From: Solwaraspora sp. WMMD792
GTDB taxonomy: Bacteria > Actinomycetota > Actinomycetes > Mycobacteriales > Micromonosporaceae
Length of the DNA: 64,000 nucleotides
Direction of reading: 5' to 3'
Assembly (NCBI RefSeq): GCF_029626105.1
Contig: NZ_JARUBH010000009.1
Location: forward strand, 3,224,001-3,288,000
A program made the translations under genes and the position numbers. Below, in pieces: positions 32,798 through 41,462 of the stretch (its first letter is position 1; each line of letters starts with the position of its first letter). Below the pieces are notes generated by a model, which worked only from the letters and a program-made list of their open reading frames with translations, was not told the DNA's origin and ran no database searches.

Positions 32798-34242
32798 TGC
32801 AACGCCCGGGCCGCCGCGGCGTCGACGAGGCTACCAAGCTGGTGCACCCGCAGCGTGTTGGTGGAGCCGGGGGTGCCGACCGGGCTGCCGGCGACGATCA
32901 CCACGTACTCGCCGGGATTGGCCCGGCCGAGGCCGAGCAGTGCCTGGTCGACCTGGCGGAACATGTCGTCGGTGTGCTGCACGAACGGCATCAGGAAGGT
33001 CTCCACCCCCCAGGAGAGGGCAAGCTGGTCGCGCACCTCGGCGACCGGGGTGAAAGCCAGCAGCGGCAGCTCGCACTGCAGCCGGGAGAGCCGACGTACG
33101 GTGTCACCCGTCTGGGTGAAGGCGACCATCGCCTTGGCGCCGATCGCCCGCGCGATCTGCGACGCGGCCGAGGTGAGCGCACCGCCGTGGGTACGGGGGT
33201 CGTGCTGCAGCCGGGGAACCGAGATCGAGCCGTGCTCGGTCGTCGTGACGATCTTGGCCATGGTGCTGACCGTGAGCACCGGGTACTTGCCGACGCTGGT
33301 TTCGCCGGAGAGCATCACCGCGTCGGTGCCGTCGAGCACCGCGTTGGCCACGTCGGAGGCCTCCGCGCGGGTCGGCCGCGAATTCTCGATCATCGAGTCG
33401 AGCATCTGGGTGGCGACGATGACCGGCTTGGCGTTCTCCCGGCACAGCTGCACCGCGCGCTTCTGCACCAGCGGCACCTCGTCGAGCGGCAACTCGACGC
33501 CCAGGTCGCCCCGGGCCACCATCACCCCGTCGAACGCGTCGACGATCGCCTCCAGGTGGGTGACCGCCTCCGGCTTCTCGACCTTGGCCAGGACGGGTCG
33601 GCGAACCCCCTCCTCGTCCATGATCGCGTGGACCAGCTTGATGTCCTCGGGCGACCGGACGAACGACAGGGCGATGAAGTCGGCGCCCAGGCCGAGCGCG
33701 AACCGCAGGTCGTCGGTGTCCTTGTCCGACAGGGCCGGCACGCTGACCGCGACGTTCGGCAGCGAGATGCCCTTGTTGTTGGAGACCGGCCCGCCCTCGA
33801 CGACCAGCACCCGGATGTCGTTGCCGTCCACCGCGCTGACCTCGACGGCCACCTTGCCGTCGTCGATCAGCAGCCGGTCCCCGGGGCGAACCTCCTGGGG
33901 CAGCTTGCGGTAGGTGCAGGAGACCCGCTCCCGGCTGCCGATAATGTCGTCGCTGGTGATGACGACCGAGTCGCCGGTGCGCCACTCGTGCGGCCCGTCG
34001 GCGAACCGGCCGAGGCGGATCTTGGGGCCCTGCAGGTCGGCCAGCACGGCGACCGCCCGGCCGGCGGCCTGGGCCGCCTCCCGGACCAGCTGGTACACCT
34101 GCTGGTGGTCCTCGTGGCTGCCGTGGCTGAAGTTCAGCCGGGCCACGTCCATGCCCGCTTCGACGAGCCCACGGATACGCTCCGGGGACGCGGTCGCGGG
34201 GCCAAGCGTACAAACGATCTTTGCGCGGCGTGTCACGCCCAT
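32794..34242 (-). CDS. pyk: Pyruvate kinase
   Basis: 482 residues from ATG 34242, matching the standard N-terminus MGVTRRAKIVCTLGP. It catalyses phosphoenolpyruvate plus ADP to pyruvate plus ATP. Seen motifs are LNFSHGSHEDH, LADLQGPKIRLG, the active-site stretch VLAKVEKPEAVTHLEAIVDA, MVARGDLGVELPL, and MLDSMIENSRPTRAEASDVA. The C-terminal domain is present. A longer open frame to 34335 is not supported. The gene overlaps tesB. The 275 bases upstream hold no gene and should carry its promoter and that of the next, divergent gene. Confidence 0.97.
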   Translation of the reverse strand: MGVTRRAKIVCTLGPATASPERIRGLVEAGMDVARLNFSHGSHEDHQQVYQLVREAAQAAGRAVAVLADLQGPKIRLGRFADGPHEWRTGDSVVITSDDIIGSRERVSCTYRKLPQEVRPGDRLLIDDGKVAVEVSAVDGNDIRVLVVEGGPVSNNKGISLPNVAVSVPALSDKDTDDLRFALGLGADFIALSFVRSPEDIKLVHAIMDEEGVRRPVLAKVEKPEAVTHLEAIVDAFDGVMVARGDLGVELPLDEVPLVQKRAVQLCRENAKPVIVATQMLDSMIENSRPTRAEASDVANAVLDGTDAVMLSGETSVGKYPVLTVSTMAKIVTTTEHGSISVPRLQHDPRTHGGALTSAASQIARAIGAKAMVAFTQTGDTVRRLSRLQCELPLLAFTPVAEVRDQLALSWGVETFLMPFVQHTDDMFRQVDQALLGLGRANPGEYVVIVAGSPVGTPGSTNTLRVHQLGSLVDAAAARALQ

Positions 34243-34518
34243 GAGGCTAGTCTCTCCCCTGAACCGGCCGATCGGCCGACCCTGTCTGATGTCCGAACGG
34301 AAGTGCCCACCAGCGCTCGGCGCTCCGCGAGACATCGTACTGGTGGGTGGAACCGCGACGGTGGACCGGCGGGCATCGACGACCGCGCTCTCAGGGTAGC
34401 GCGGTAGTTGACCATCGCGGTACGGCCGGACGGCCGACGCCCGGACGTTCGGAGATCATTCGCCGAACCGTCACATAGATCCGGTTAACTGGTCACCACA
34501 CGACCGGAGGGTGGCACG

Positions 34519-35778
34519 GTGACACAGCGGGTACGGACACGAACGGTGACCGCTCTGATGGCGATGATCGCCACCGGTCTGGCGGCAGGACTGGCGCCCG
34601 GGACGGCGACGGCAGCCGGTACACCGGCCGGTGGGCACGACGGCATCCGGTTCGCCACCTTCAACGCATCGCTCAACCGGGGCGTCGACGGCGGCCTGGT
34701 GGCCGACCTGTCCACTCTGGGCGATCGGCAGGCCGCCAACGTCGCCGAGGTGATTCAGCGGGTCCGCCCCGACGTGCTGCTGATCAACGAGTTCGACCAC
34801 GACGCCGAGGGGCGGGCCGTCGAGCTGTTCCAGCGCAACTACCTGTCCCGCGGCCAGGGCGGGGCCAGGCCGATCCACTACCCGTACCGGTTCAGCGCCC
34901 CGTCGAACACCGGCGTACCGTCCGGGCACGACCTCAACCGCGACGGTACGGTCGGCGGCCCGGACGACGCGTACGGCTTCGGGCTGTTCCCCGGCCAGTA
35001 CGGCATGGCGGTCTACTCGCGTCACCCGATCGACCGGCAGTCGCTGCGCACCTTCCAGACGTTCCGCTGGCGCGACATGCCGGGGGCGCTGCTGCCGGAC
35101 GACCCGGACACCCCGGAGCCCGCCGACTGGTACTCCCCCGAGGCCCTCGCGGACGTCCGGCTGTCGTCGAAGAGCCACTGGGACGTGCCGGTGCGGATCG
35201 GCCGGCACACCGTGCATCTGCTGGCCAGCCACCCCACGCCGCCGGTGTTCGACGGCCCGGAGGACCGCAACGGCCGGCGCAACCACGACGAAATCCGGTT
35301 CTGGGCCGACTACGTCACCCCGGCCCGGTCCGGCTACATCTACGACGACCGGGGCCGCCGCGGTGGGCTGCGTCCGGGTACCCGGTTCGTCATCGCCGGT
35401 GACCTCAACTCCGACCCGTACGACGGCGACAGCATCCCGGGATCGGCCCAGCAGGTCACCGGGCATCCGCTGGTCGACGACCGGCGACCGCCGACCAGCG
35501 CGGGCGGGCCGGCGGCCAGCCAGCGCCAGGGCGGGGCGAACCTGACCCACGAGGGCGACTCCCGCTACGACACCGCCGACTTCGCCGACGGTACGCCGGG
35601 CAACCTTCGGGTCGACTACCTGCTGCCCAGCCGCCGGCTGCGGACGGCGGGCGGCGGGGTTTTCTGGCCGACGCCGGACGATCCGCTGTTCCGGCTGGTC
35701 GGCGACTACGACCCGGCGCTGCCCGGCGGGTTCCCGACCTCGGACCACCGGCTCGTCTGGCTCGACCTGCGCTGCTGA
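34519..35778 (+). CDS. Secreted endonuclease/exonuclease/phosphatase family protein
   Basis: 419 residues. The signal peptide ends around ATA-AGT at residue 32. The EEP fold is shown by IRFATFNASLNR, LLINEFDHD, FVIAGDLNSDPYDGDS and the C-terminal TSDHRLVWLDL, covering the metal-binding and catalytic Asn, Glu, Asp and His. Family members cleave nucleic acids or phosphodiesters; secreted actinobacterial ones may scavenge phosphate or DNA. GTG 34519 has GGAGGG upstream. It is encoded alone, divergent from pyk. An atypical DLNRDGTVGGPDD segment may bind calcium. Confidence 0.9.
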   Translation: MTQRVRTRTVTALMAMIATGLAAGLAPGTATAAGTPAGGHDGIRFATFNASLNRGVDGGLVADLSTLGDRQAANVAEVIQRVRPDVLLINEFDHDAEGRAVELFQRNYLSRGQGGARPIHYPYRFSAPSNTGVPSGHDLNRDGTVGGPDDAYGFGLFPGQYGMAVYSRHPIDRQSLRTFQTFRWRDMPGALLPDDPDTPEPADWYSPEALADVRLSSKSHWDVPVRIGRHTVHLLASHPTPPVFDGPEDRNGRRNHDEIRFWADYVTPARSGYIYDDRGRRGGLRPGTRFVIAGDLNSDPYDGDSIPGSAQQVTGHPLVDDRRPPTSAGGPAASQRQGGANLTHEGDSRYDTADFADGTPGNLRVDYLLPSRRLRTAGGGVFWPTPDDPLFRLVGDYDPALPGGFPTSDHRLVWLDLRC

Positions 35779-35795
35779 GCGGCGGTTCCGCGCGG

Positions 35796-36365
35796 TCAGT
35801 CGGTGCCGGTGGCGGCGAGCGATCCCGGTGGGCGGGCGTCGCGGGAGGCGATCGCGTTCATCGGGATCTGCGCCGCGCGCACCCCCATGTCGAGCCGGGC
35901 CCGCTGGTAGAACTGCGCCCGGGCACGGCGGTAGTCGGCGAACCCGGTACGCCAGGTCTGTTCGTCGACCGGTTCGTCACCGGTGGCAAAGGCCTCCAGC
36001 CGCCACAGCGTATCCGTGAGTGCCTGCGCGGCGGCGATGGTCGGCCCGTCGGCGAGCAGCAGGATCGACTCGAAGCACACGGACCGGTCCGACTCAGCCT
36101 GTCCGAGCCGGGCCAGCCCTTCCTCGCGGTCGATCGGGCTGATCGCGGTGACCAGACCGCGGCTGGCCAGCACCCGTGAGGAGAGCAGGGCGATCTGCTT
36201 GGCGGTGGCGGCGAATTCGACGTACCCGGCGAGCCGCCGCTCGTCCCACCGCACGGACTGTTCCCGGCGCCACCGGCTGCGCTCGGTGATCCCGGTGCCG
36301 ACGTAGGTGAGCACCCCGCCGACGACCACCGCGAGGATGGTCGGCAGATGTTCCTGCAGCGACAT
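35796..36365 (-). CDS. Hypothetical single-pass membrane protein
   Basis: 189 residues from ATG 36365, which has GGAGA upstream. One N-terminal membrane helix (TILAVVVGGVLTYVGTGI) is followed by a cytoplasmic helical domain (RWRREQSVRWDERRLAGYVEFA, LDMGVRAAQIP). Similar short proteins with a helix then RSRWRRE-x-x-RWD-x-RR are common in actinomycetes; I know no function for them. It diverges from the DUF4386 gene, and their shared upstream region holds two TetR-like boxes. Confidence 0.7.
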   Translation of the reverse strand: MSLQEHLPTILAVVVGGVLTYVGTGITERSRWRREQSVRWDERRLAGYVEFAATAKQIALLSSRVLASRGLVTAISPIDREEGLARLGQAESDRSVCFESILLLADGPTIAAAQALTDTLWRLEAFATGDEPVDEQTWRTGFADYRRARAQFYQRARLDMGVRAAQIPMNAIASRDARPPGSLAATGTD

Positions 36366-36470
36366 CGCACTCTCCGTCACATGTGGCCCGGGCTTCAGGG
36401 TAGGAAGCCGGCACAAGCCCGCGTGCCGGCCGCACATGCCGGTCCCCCGACGATCTCCGCTTGCCCCAGC

Positions 36471-36505
36471 CTTACGCCGTAAGTTAGCCTGCCTTACAGC
36501 GTAAG
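36471..36505. promoter_or_regulatory. Two 13-bp palindromes spaced 22 bp (TetR-like operators)
   Basis: CTTACGCCGTAAG at 36471-36483 and CTTACAGCGTAAG at 36493-36505 share the arms CTTAC/GTAAG. Their starts are 22 bases apart, about two helical turns, so two dimers could bind the same face. They lie 50 bases upstream of the DUF4386 gene. No TetR gene is present in the window. Confidence 0.7.
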
Positions 36506-36554
36506 ACCGACCGGTCGCGGCTACCGACGCCCGGAGGACGAGAGGGGAATACTC

Positions 36555-37247
36555 ATGAGCGATCTGGTTCGCACGGCGCGGCTGACCGGCGTGTTCTATT
36601 TAGGCCTCGGCATAACCGCCATGCTCGGCTTTCTGATCGTCCGACCCCAGCTGTTCATCGCCGGCGACCCCGCAGCGACGCTGGGCAACCTGGTCGGGCA
36701 CGAGACGCTCGCCCGCGTCGGCGTCGCGCTCGAGCTGGGCGTCGTCGTCACCCAGGCGCTCGCCGCCGTCTGGTTCTACCGCCTCTTCCGCACCGCCGAC
36801 CCGGTCGCCGCCGGCAGCATCGGCGCGTTCGGTCTGGTCAACGCGGTGGCGATCATGGGCAGCGCGGCCATGCTCGCCACGGCCGGCGAGCTCGCGGGCG
36901 AGCCGATCGGCGACGCCGCAACCACCGTCCAGACCCTCTACCTGGTCAGCGACAACCTGTGGGGGGTCGGCAACCTGTTCTTCGGGCTCTGGCTCATCCC
37001 GATGGGCACCTGTGTGCTCCGGTCACGCTGGATGCCGCGACCGCTCGGCTGGGTGCTCGTCGTCGGCGGAATCTGCTACCTCACGAGCGGATTCCTGCTC
37101 TACCTCGCGCCCGACGCCCGGATCGTCGCCGACCTGCTCGTGGCGCCGGCCACCGTCGGGGAAATCTGGATGATCGGCTACCTGCTGACCGTCGGCGTCC
37201 GGCGACAGGTGCCGTCGCGGGTGTTACCGCACCGTCAGGGCGGGTAG
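36555..37247 (+). CDS. DUF4386 family membrane protein
   Basis: 230 residues with about six membrane helices. The N-terminus RTARLTGVFYLGLGITAMLGF, the loop RPQLFIAGDPAATLGNLVGHE and the middle VSDNLWGVGNLFFGLWLIPMG are the family hallmarks. The role of DUF4386 proteins is unknown; they are often encoded near TetR regulators. The ATG at 36555 follows GAGAGGGG. Twin TetR-like palindromes lie just upstream, so the gene is probably repressed under normal growth. Confidence 0.9.
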   Translation: MSDLVRTARLTGVFYLGLGITAMLGFLIVRPQLFIAGDPAATLGNLVGHETLARVGVALELGVVVTQALAAVWFYRLFRTADPVAAGSIGAFGLVNAVAIMGSAAMLATAGELAGEPIGDAATTVQTLYLVSDNLWGVGNLFFGLWLIPMGTCVLRSRWMPRPLGWVLVVGGICYLTSGFLLYLAPDARIVADLLVAPATVGEIWMIGYLLTVGVRRQVPSRVLPHRQGG

Positions 37248-37312
37248 GCGAAGGTTGCGGCGGATCACGTGCGACGCCGCGATCGGGCCCGACGACGTAC
37301 GGAGAGCTGGCG

Positions 37313-37762
37313 ATGATGAACCGGAGCTACCTGCGGCTGGGCGTCGCGTTGACGCTGAGTTTCGTGGTGATGCTGCTGCTGACGTACTCGATGATCTGGA
37401 CCATCGACGACTTCTACCTCAACCTCAGCAACACCTACATGGCGTTGATGATGGTCGCCCCGATGGGGGTGATCATGCTCGGGGTGATGTGGATGATGTT
37501 CGGCAACCGTACGCTGAACGTGATCCTGGCGGTCGGGTTCGTCGTCCTGTTCGGGGTGGCGTTCTACTTCGGTCGACAGGAGAGCTTCATCGGCAACGAG
37601 CAGTTCCTCAAGTCGATGATCCCGCACCACTCGCGGGCGATCCTGGTCTGCGAGCGGTCGGACATCACCGACCCGGAGATCATCGAGCTGTGTGGACAGA
37701 TCGTCGAGACGCAGCAGGAGGAGATCGACCAGATGAAACAGATCCTGCAGCGGTACGAGTGA
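37313..37762 (+). CDS. DUF305-like membrane protein
   Basis: 149 residues from ATG 37313, with GGAGAG upstream. Three N-terminal membrane helices precede a short DUF305-type part: NEQFLKSMIPHHSRAI, CERSDITDPEI and QQEEIDQMKQIL. The MIPHHSRAI motif with paired His is typical of DUF305, a four-helix ferritin-like fold linked to metal handling in some bacteria. The stop overlaps the next gene as GTGA. Confidence 0.85.
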   Translation: MMNRSYLRLGVALTLSFVVMLLLTYSMIWTIDDFYLNLSNTYMALMMVAPMGVIMLGVMWMMFGNRTLNVILAVGFVVLFGVAFYFGRQESFIGNEQFLKSMIPHHSRAILVCERSDITDPEIIELCGQIVETQQEEIDQMKQILQRYE

Positions 37763-38280
37763 GTCACGTCCGCGCGACGCTCGGCGTCGTACTCACCGTC
37801 GTCGCCATCGGGGCAGGCACCGCAGCCTGCACCGCCGACCCGTCGGAAGCCGACACCGGCCCGCCCGCCACCAGCGCCGACCCGGTCGATCAGCGGTCAG
37901 CGGCACAGCCGCCGCCGGTCGCGCCCGCACCGACGATCGCGCCGCTGCCCGACCCGATGGCCGACGCCCGGCCCGTCGCCTCGGTGGCCGCCACCAGCGG
38001 CCCGGTCTCGGTCGGCACGGTTGAGATCCCGCCCGGCCGACTGTCGGTCAGCCTCGACTGCGTCAGCGGCGGCCATGGGGATGCCGCCGCCACCAGCGGA
38101 GCTGCCGACCTCGCGGTGTTCCTCGACCCGGGGATGCGGTTCGAGCTGCAGTGCCCCGCCGACGAGGTGACGAAGACCCGCAACGTCGACCAGGACCACC
38201 CGGGCGGTCCGGTCACCATCCGGGTCGAGGCCGGCGCGGACGTGCGGTGGAACCTGCTGGTCGAGCACCAGCCGGGCTAG
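37759..38280 (+). CDS. Hypothetical lipoprotein
   Basis: 173 residues from GTG 37759, coupled to the DUF305-like gene. The signal peptide ends in the lipobox GTAACTADPS. A Pro/Ala-rich linker follows, then a small domain with VSLDCVSGGHGD and RVEAGADVRWNLLVEH. No family is recognised. The operon probably goes on into the HIT gene 9 bases downstream. Confidence 0.75.
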   Translation: MSHVRATLGVVLTVVAIGAGTAACTADPSEADTGPPATSADPVDQRSAAQPPPVAPAPTIAPLPDPMADARPVASVAATSGPVSVGTVEIPPGRLSVSLDCVSGGHGDAAATSGAADLAVFLDPGMRFELQCPADEVTKTRNVDQDHPGGPVTIRVEAGADVRWNLLVEHQPG

Positions 38281-38289
38281 GCTGCGCCG

Positions 38290-38721
38290 GTGAACGGGTG
38301 CGTGTTCTGCCGGATCATCGCCGGGGAGTCCCCCGCGTGGCGGGTCGCCCACTCCCCCGCCGGGGTGGCGTTCCTGGACACCCGGCCGGTGTTCCCGGGC
38401 CACGTGCTGATCAGCCCGCGCCCGCACGTGGTCACCCTGACCGACCTGCCGCCGGCCGATCTGGCCGGGTACTTCTCACTGGTGCAGCGGGTCGCGGCGG
38501 CGGTCGAGGCTGGCCTGGACGCGGGCGGCACCTTCGTCGCGATCAACAACCGGGTGTCCCAGTCGGTGCCGCACCTGCACACCCACGTGGTGCCCCGGAC
38601 CAGGGGCGACGGGCTGCGCGGCTTCTTCTGGCCGCGCCGCCGCTACGCCGACGACGTCGAGGCCCGACGGTACGCCGAACGGGTCGCCGCCGCGTTACCT
38701 CCCGAGCCCGATCTGCCATGA
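38290..38721 (+). CDS. HIT family protein
   Basis: 143 residues with the histidine triad HLHTHV preceded by SVPHLH and the N-terminal CVFCRIIAGE, which has a zinc-type CxxC. HIT proteins hydrolyse nucleotide phosphoramidates or related dinucleotides. The GTG at 38290 lies 9 bases after the lipoprotein stop. The 70 bases that follow are unusually AT-rich and hold the promoter of the next gene. Confidence 0.93.
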   Translation: MNGCVFCRIIAGESPAWRVAHSPAGVAFLDTRPVFPGHVLISPRPHVVTLTDLPPADLAGYFSLVQRVAAAVEAGLDAGGTFVAINNRVSQSVPHLHTHVVPRTRGDGLRGFFWPRRRYADDVEARRYAERVAAALPPEPDLP

Positions 38722-38728
38722 AAACAAA

Positions 38729-38757
38729 TTGATAGACAAAAGTCAGTGACAAGATAG
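38729..38757 (+). promoter_or_regulatory. Candidate promoter in an AT-rich patch
   Basis: TTGATA (38729-38734) and AGATAG (38752-38757) are spaced 17 bases apart, in a stretch far richer in A and T than its surroundings. It ends about 35 bases before the lipoprotein start at 38792. Confidence 0.5.
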
Positions 38758-38791
38758 CTACTGTCGGCATCAGCAGCTACCGTCAGCAACG

Positions 38792-39418
38792 ATGGCTCGA
38801 CTGAATGGTCCCTACCGGCTGGCGCCGGTGGCGCTCGCACTCGCCGTACTTGTCGGCGGGTGCGGCGGTGGATCGTCCCTGCCGGAGCTGTCACCCCCGG
38901 CGTTCCGGACGACAACGGCCGAGCCGACGCCGACGCCGACCGGTCCCCGGTACGGCGCCGACGGCCTGGACCTGTGCCAACTCGTCGATCTCGACCCGCT
39001 GGCGGCCCTCGCCGTCACCGTGGAGTCCACGGATCCCACGCCACCACGGGCGACACCCGGCGCGGCGTGCCTGTTCAAGCTCGTCACCCGCAGTGGGCAC
39101 CTCGGCAGCCTGCGGGTGGAGGCGGCGACGCCGGCGACAGTGGCCGATGCCGAGAGGCTGTACCGCGACCGGGGTGAGTTCACCGTCATGCTGCCGGAGG
39201 GCGGTGTGCCGGGCCTCGGCGACCAGGCGGCGGCGTTCGCCCGGCGGACGGAGCCGGGCTTCAAGTACGCCGAGTACATGATCCACGTGCGGCTCGCCAA
39301 CCTGATGCTCCTGGTCTGGCTGGCCGTCGGTGGAAACGAGTTCGTCCCCACCGCCCAGCTCGCGGCCCCGGCCAGGACCATCGCCGAGGCGGCATTGGCC
39401 CTGGTACCGCACACCTGA
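38792..39418 (+). CDS. DUF3558-like lipoprotein
   Basis: 208 residues. The lipobox is LVGGCGGG after a 25-residue signal. A Thr/Pro linker (TPTPTPTGP) leads into a domain with DLCQLVDLDPLAAL and GAACLFKL, the two-Cys pattern seen in actinobacterial DUF3558 lipoproteins. Those are surface lipoproteins of unknown role. It is convergent with the WXG-type cassette that follows. Confidence 0.75.
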   Translation: MARLNGPYRLAPVALALAVLVGGCGGGSSLPELSPPAFRTTTAEPTPTPTGPRYGADGLDLCQLVDLDPLAALAVTVESTDPTPPRATPGAACLFKLVTRSGHLGSLRVEAATPATVADAERLYRDRGEFTVMLPEGGVPGLGDQAAAFARRTEPGFKYAEYMIHVRLANLMLLVWLAVGGNEFVPTAQLAAPARTIAEAALALVPHT

Positions 39419-39443
39419 CCAGCTGCCGCCCGTCCGCCGACGG

Positions 39444-40190
39444 CTAACTGTTGCGTACCGCCTGCGGCCACGAGCCGTTCGGCAGCCGCGAATGGTCACC
39501 GGCCTGGGCGGCGAGGTCGCGTTTCTCGCTGATCGATCCGACGAACCGCTCCCCGATCGCCAGCAGGTTGTCCAGGCTGGCGGTCACCAGGTCGCCGACC
39601 GCCCCGGCGAGCGCGTCGATCGCCCACGGGATATTGATGACAGCCGCCGTGTCGACCGCAGCCTGGGCCAGATGGCCGGCGAGTTCCGTAACGACCCGCG
39701 CCAGCTCGACGGCGTACTCGATGTTCGACCGCGCCACGCCGAACAGCCACTGGCTGACGAACTCGGTCTTGACCACCGTCTCGTCGACAGCCCGCTGCTG
39801 GTGGCCGAGCTTGGACTGGTAGGCGGTCGCCGCCTCACCCGTCCAGCGGTGCAGGTTCTGGTCGAGCGGATCGACCACCTGGAAGGACAGCTCGGACACC
39901 GGGGTCCGGACCTCGTCGAGCCACCGGAAACTGGTGGAGATGAGCGACAGTACCGGCAGTTGATGGTCGACGGCGTGATCAACTCTGTCGAGGACCGTCT
40001 CGAGGTGTCCCCGGACCTGCTGCGACCGGTCGTGGATCCACCACTGCGCGGCGGCGCCGAGCATCCACTGCCAGCGGTTGATGTTGTCCATCGTCTCGTT
40101 GAACTTCTCCACCGCGATCTCGACGCCGGAGTGGATCTGCTCGAACGCCTCGTTGAACGGTGGGCCGTACTCCTGGTCCGGCGGTGGCAT
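39444..40190 (-). CDS. WXG100-like helical protein (type VII secretion associated)
   Basis: 248 residues, mostly helical. The centre reads NLHRWTGEAATAYQSKLGHQ, containing the W-x-G turn between two helices that marks WXG100/PPE-like substrates of type VII secretion. The N-terminus has EQIHSGVEIAVEKFNETMDNI; a hydrophobic helix lies near the end (AVINIPWAIDALAGAVGDLV). It is the last gene of a three-gene run with an EspC-like and a YbaB-like gene. No toxin domain is visible. The ATG at 40190 has GGAGAG upstream. Confidence 0.7.
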   Translation of the reverse strand: MPPPDQEYGPPFNEAFEQIHSGVEIAVEKFNETMDNINRWQWMLGAAAQWWIHDRSQQVRGHLETVLDRVDHAVDHQLPVLSLISTSFRWLDEVRTPVSELSFQVVDPLDQNLHRWTGEAATAYQSKLGHQQRAVDETVVKTEFVSQWLFGVARSNIEYAVELARVVTELAGHLAQAAVDTAAVINIPWAIDALAGAVGDLVTASLDNLLAIGERFVGSISEKRDLAAQAGDHSRLPNGSWPQAVRNS

Positions 40191-40213
40191 GGCCGGCTCT
40201 CCTCCCTGGCCGG

Positions 40214-40534
40214 CTACCGGCGGTAGACGTCGTTGAGGTCGAGTGCGATGACCGCGTCGGCCTCGTCGTAGCGGTCGGCCAAATCGCGCAGCACCGCGCC
40301 GATCTCATCGAACTCGGTAGCGGCTTCGCCGAGCACCTTGGTCAGGAAGGCATGGAATTCGTCGTACGCGACGGAGTGCACGTCGCCGCTGACCTGGCCG
40401 ATGTAGAACGCGGTCGGAGCGAGGGTCAACCGCTCGGCGGCGAGCTTGACACTCATCATGCTGTCGGACAGACGGTGCCACTTGCTGCTCTCGGCCCGCA
40501 GCGCGTCGGTGACAACGTCCAGTTCGTCGGCCAT
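40214..40534 (-). CDS. EspC/WXG-type small type VII secretion protein
   Basis: 106 residues from ATG 40534, with GAGGAGAG upstream; the frame extends further upstream but is not coding there. The protein is two long amphipathic helices: ADELDVVTDALRAESSKWHRLSD and VLGEAATEFDEIGAVLRDLADRYDEAD. This is the layout of EspC-like ESX-associated proteins, which are small and lack a signal peptide. It probably pairs with one of its neighbours. Confidence 0.75.
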   Translation of the reverse strand: MADELDVVTDALRAESSKWHRLSDSMMSVKLAAERLTLAPTAFYIGQVSGDVHSVAYDEFHAFLTKVLGEAATEFDEIGAVLRDLADRYDEADAVIALDLNDVYRR

Positions 40535-40544
40535 TTCGCTCTCC

Positions 40545-41234
40545 TCATCGGCCGAGCTGATGGGGATGCCCGGCGAGACCGGCTGCCCGCATCGCGGCCA
40601 GGGCGTCACCGCGCAGTTGTGCGGCGTCGGCACCGGCGACGCGTCGCACGTCGCCGATGACGCCGACGAGGCCACGGCCACGCAGCCGCAGGTTCAGATA
40701 GCCGTGCGGGCTCGGCACGCCATGTTCGTCCACGGCGGGCGGCGTTTGCCTGCGGGACAGCCGCCGCAGTGTCGCGCCGTTGCGGTCCAGGGTCGCCCGC
40801 AGCCCGCCGGACCAGCCGGGATCGTCGGAAGCCGGCGTCGGCTCGTCCGATGCCGGTATTGGATCGTCCGGCGCTGGCTCGTTCCGTCTACGGTGGCCGG
40901 CGTCGACACGCAACGCGGCGAGCGCGGCGGATTCGAACGACGCCCGCACCGCACTGACGTACGCCTCGTACAACGCCTCCGCGAAGGCCGATGGCGGCAG
41001 GCGTTCGCGCCAACGGCGGGCGACCGTGACGTCGAGGACCCGGGCACGGTCGTCAACCGTCACGCTGACCGTGCCGGTGGTGTCCGTGGCGTGGTGCGGC
41101 CCGGTGGACCGGTGGTCGTGGTCGTCGTGGTCGGCGGTGAGTGCGAACGCCTCGGCGCGCTCGCGCAGCCCGTCGGGGTCCGCGACGCCGACGAGGTGGG
41201 CAAGCCGGCGTCGGCCAGGTCCGCTGGGGGCCAT
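40545..41234 (-). CDS. YbaB/EbfC-like protein of a type VII-type cassette
   Basis: 229 residues from ATG 41234, which has AAGGAGG at the right spacing; a GTG two codons upstream touches the ribosome site. The part GTVSVTVDDRARVLDVTVARRW followed by SAFAEALYEAYVSAVR resembles the beta-hairpin and helix of YbaB/EbfC proteins often encoded beside ESX genes. A linker rich in Asp, Pro and Ser has a short repeat (IPASDEPTPASDDP). The C-terminal half (HGYLNLRLRGRGLVGVIGDVRRV) is not recognised. It leads the three-gene operon. Confidence 0.6.
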   Translation of the reverse strand: MAPSGPGRRRLAHLVGVADPDGLRERAEAFALTADHDDHDHRSTGPHHATDTTGTVSVTVDDRARVLDVTVARRWRERLPPSAFAEALYEAYVSAVRASFESAALAALRVDAGHRRRNEPAPDDPIPASDEPTPASDDPGWSGGLRATLDRNGATLRRLSRRQTPPAVDEHGVPSPHGYLNLRLRGRGLVGVIGDVRRVAGADAAQLRGDALAAMRAAGLAGHPHQLGR

Positions 41235-41416
41235 CGGCACCCTCCTTGGCCCGGACCACGTAGGGCGCGGTCCGTACTCGGGTAGTCGCCGCCATCAACG
41301 ACGATACGCAGAGTCAGCCAGATTGGGTGTCAGATAACATACAGCAGCATCAATTACTTCGGGTCGGTGCACGGACCTGCGGCTCAGCCGCGGACCTGTG
41401 GTGGGATCCAGTCGGA

Positions 41417-41455
41417 CCGTCCGGCCCCCGCACCCGTGGTGTGGGGGCCGGACGG
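41417..41455 (-). terminator. Hairpin after the SMP-30-like gene
   Basis: Bases 41417-41433 pair with 41439-41455 (17 bp, one mismatch) around a 5-base loop. It starts 7 bases after the SMP-30-like stop and is the probable terminator of that gene. Confidence 0.75.
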
Positions 41456-41462
41456 CGGATCG

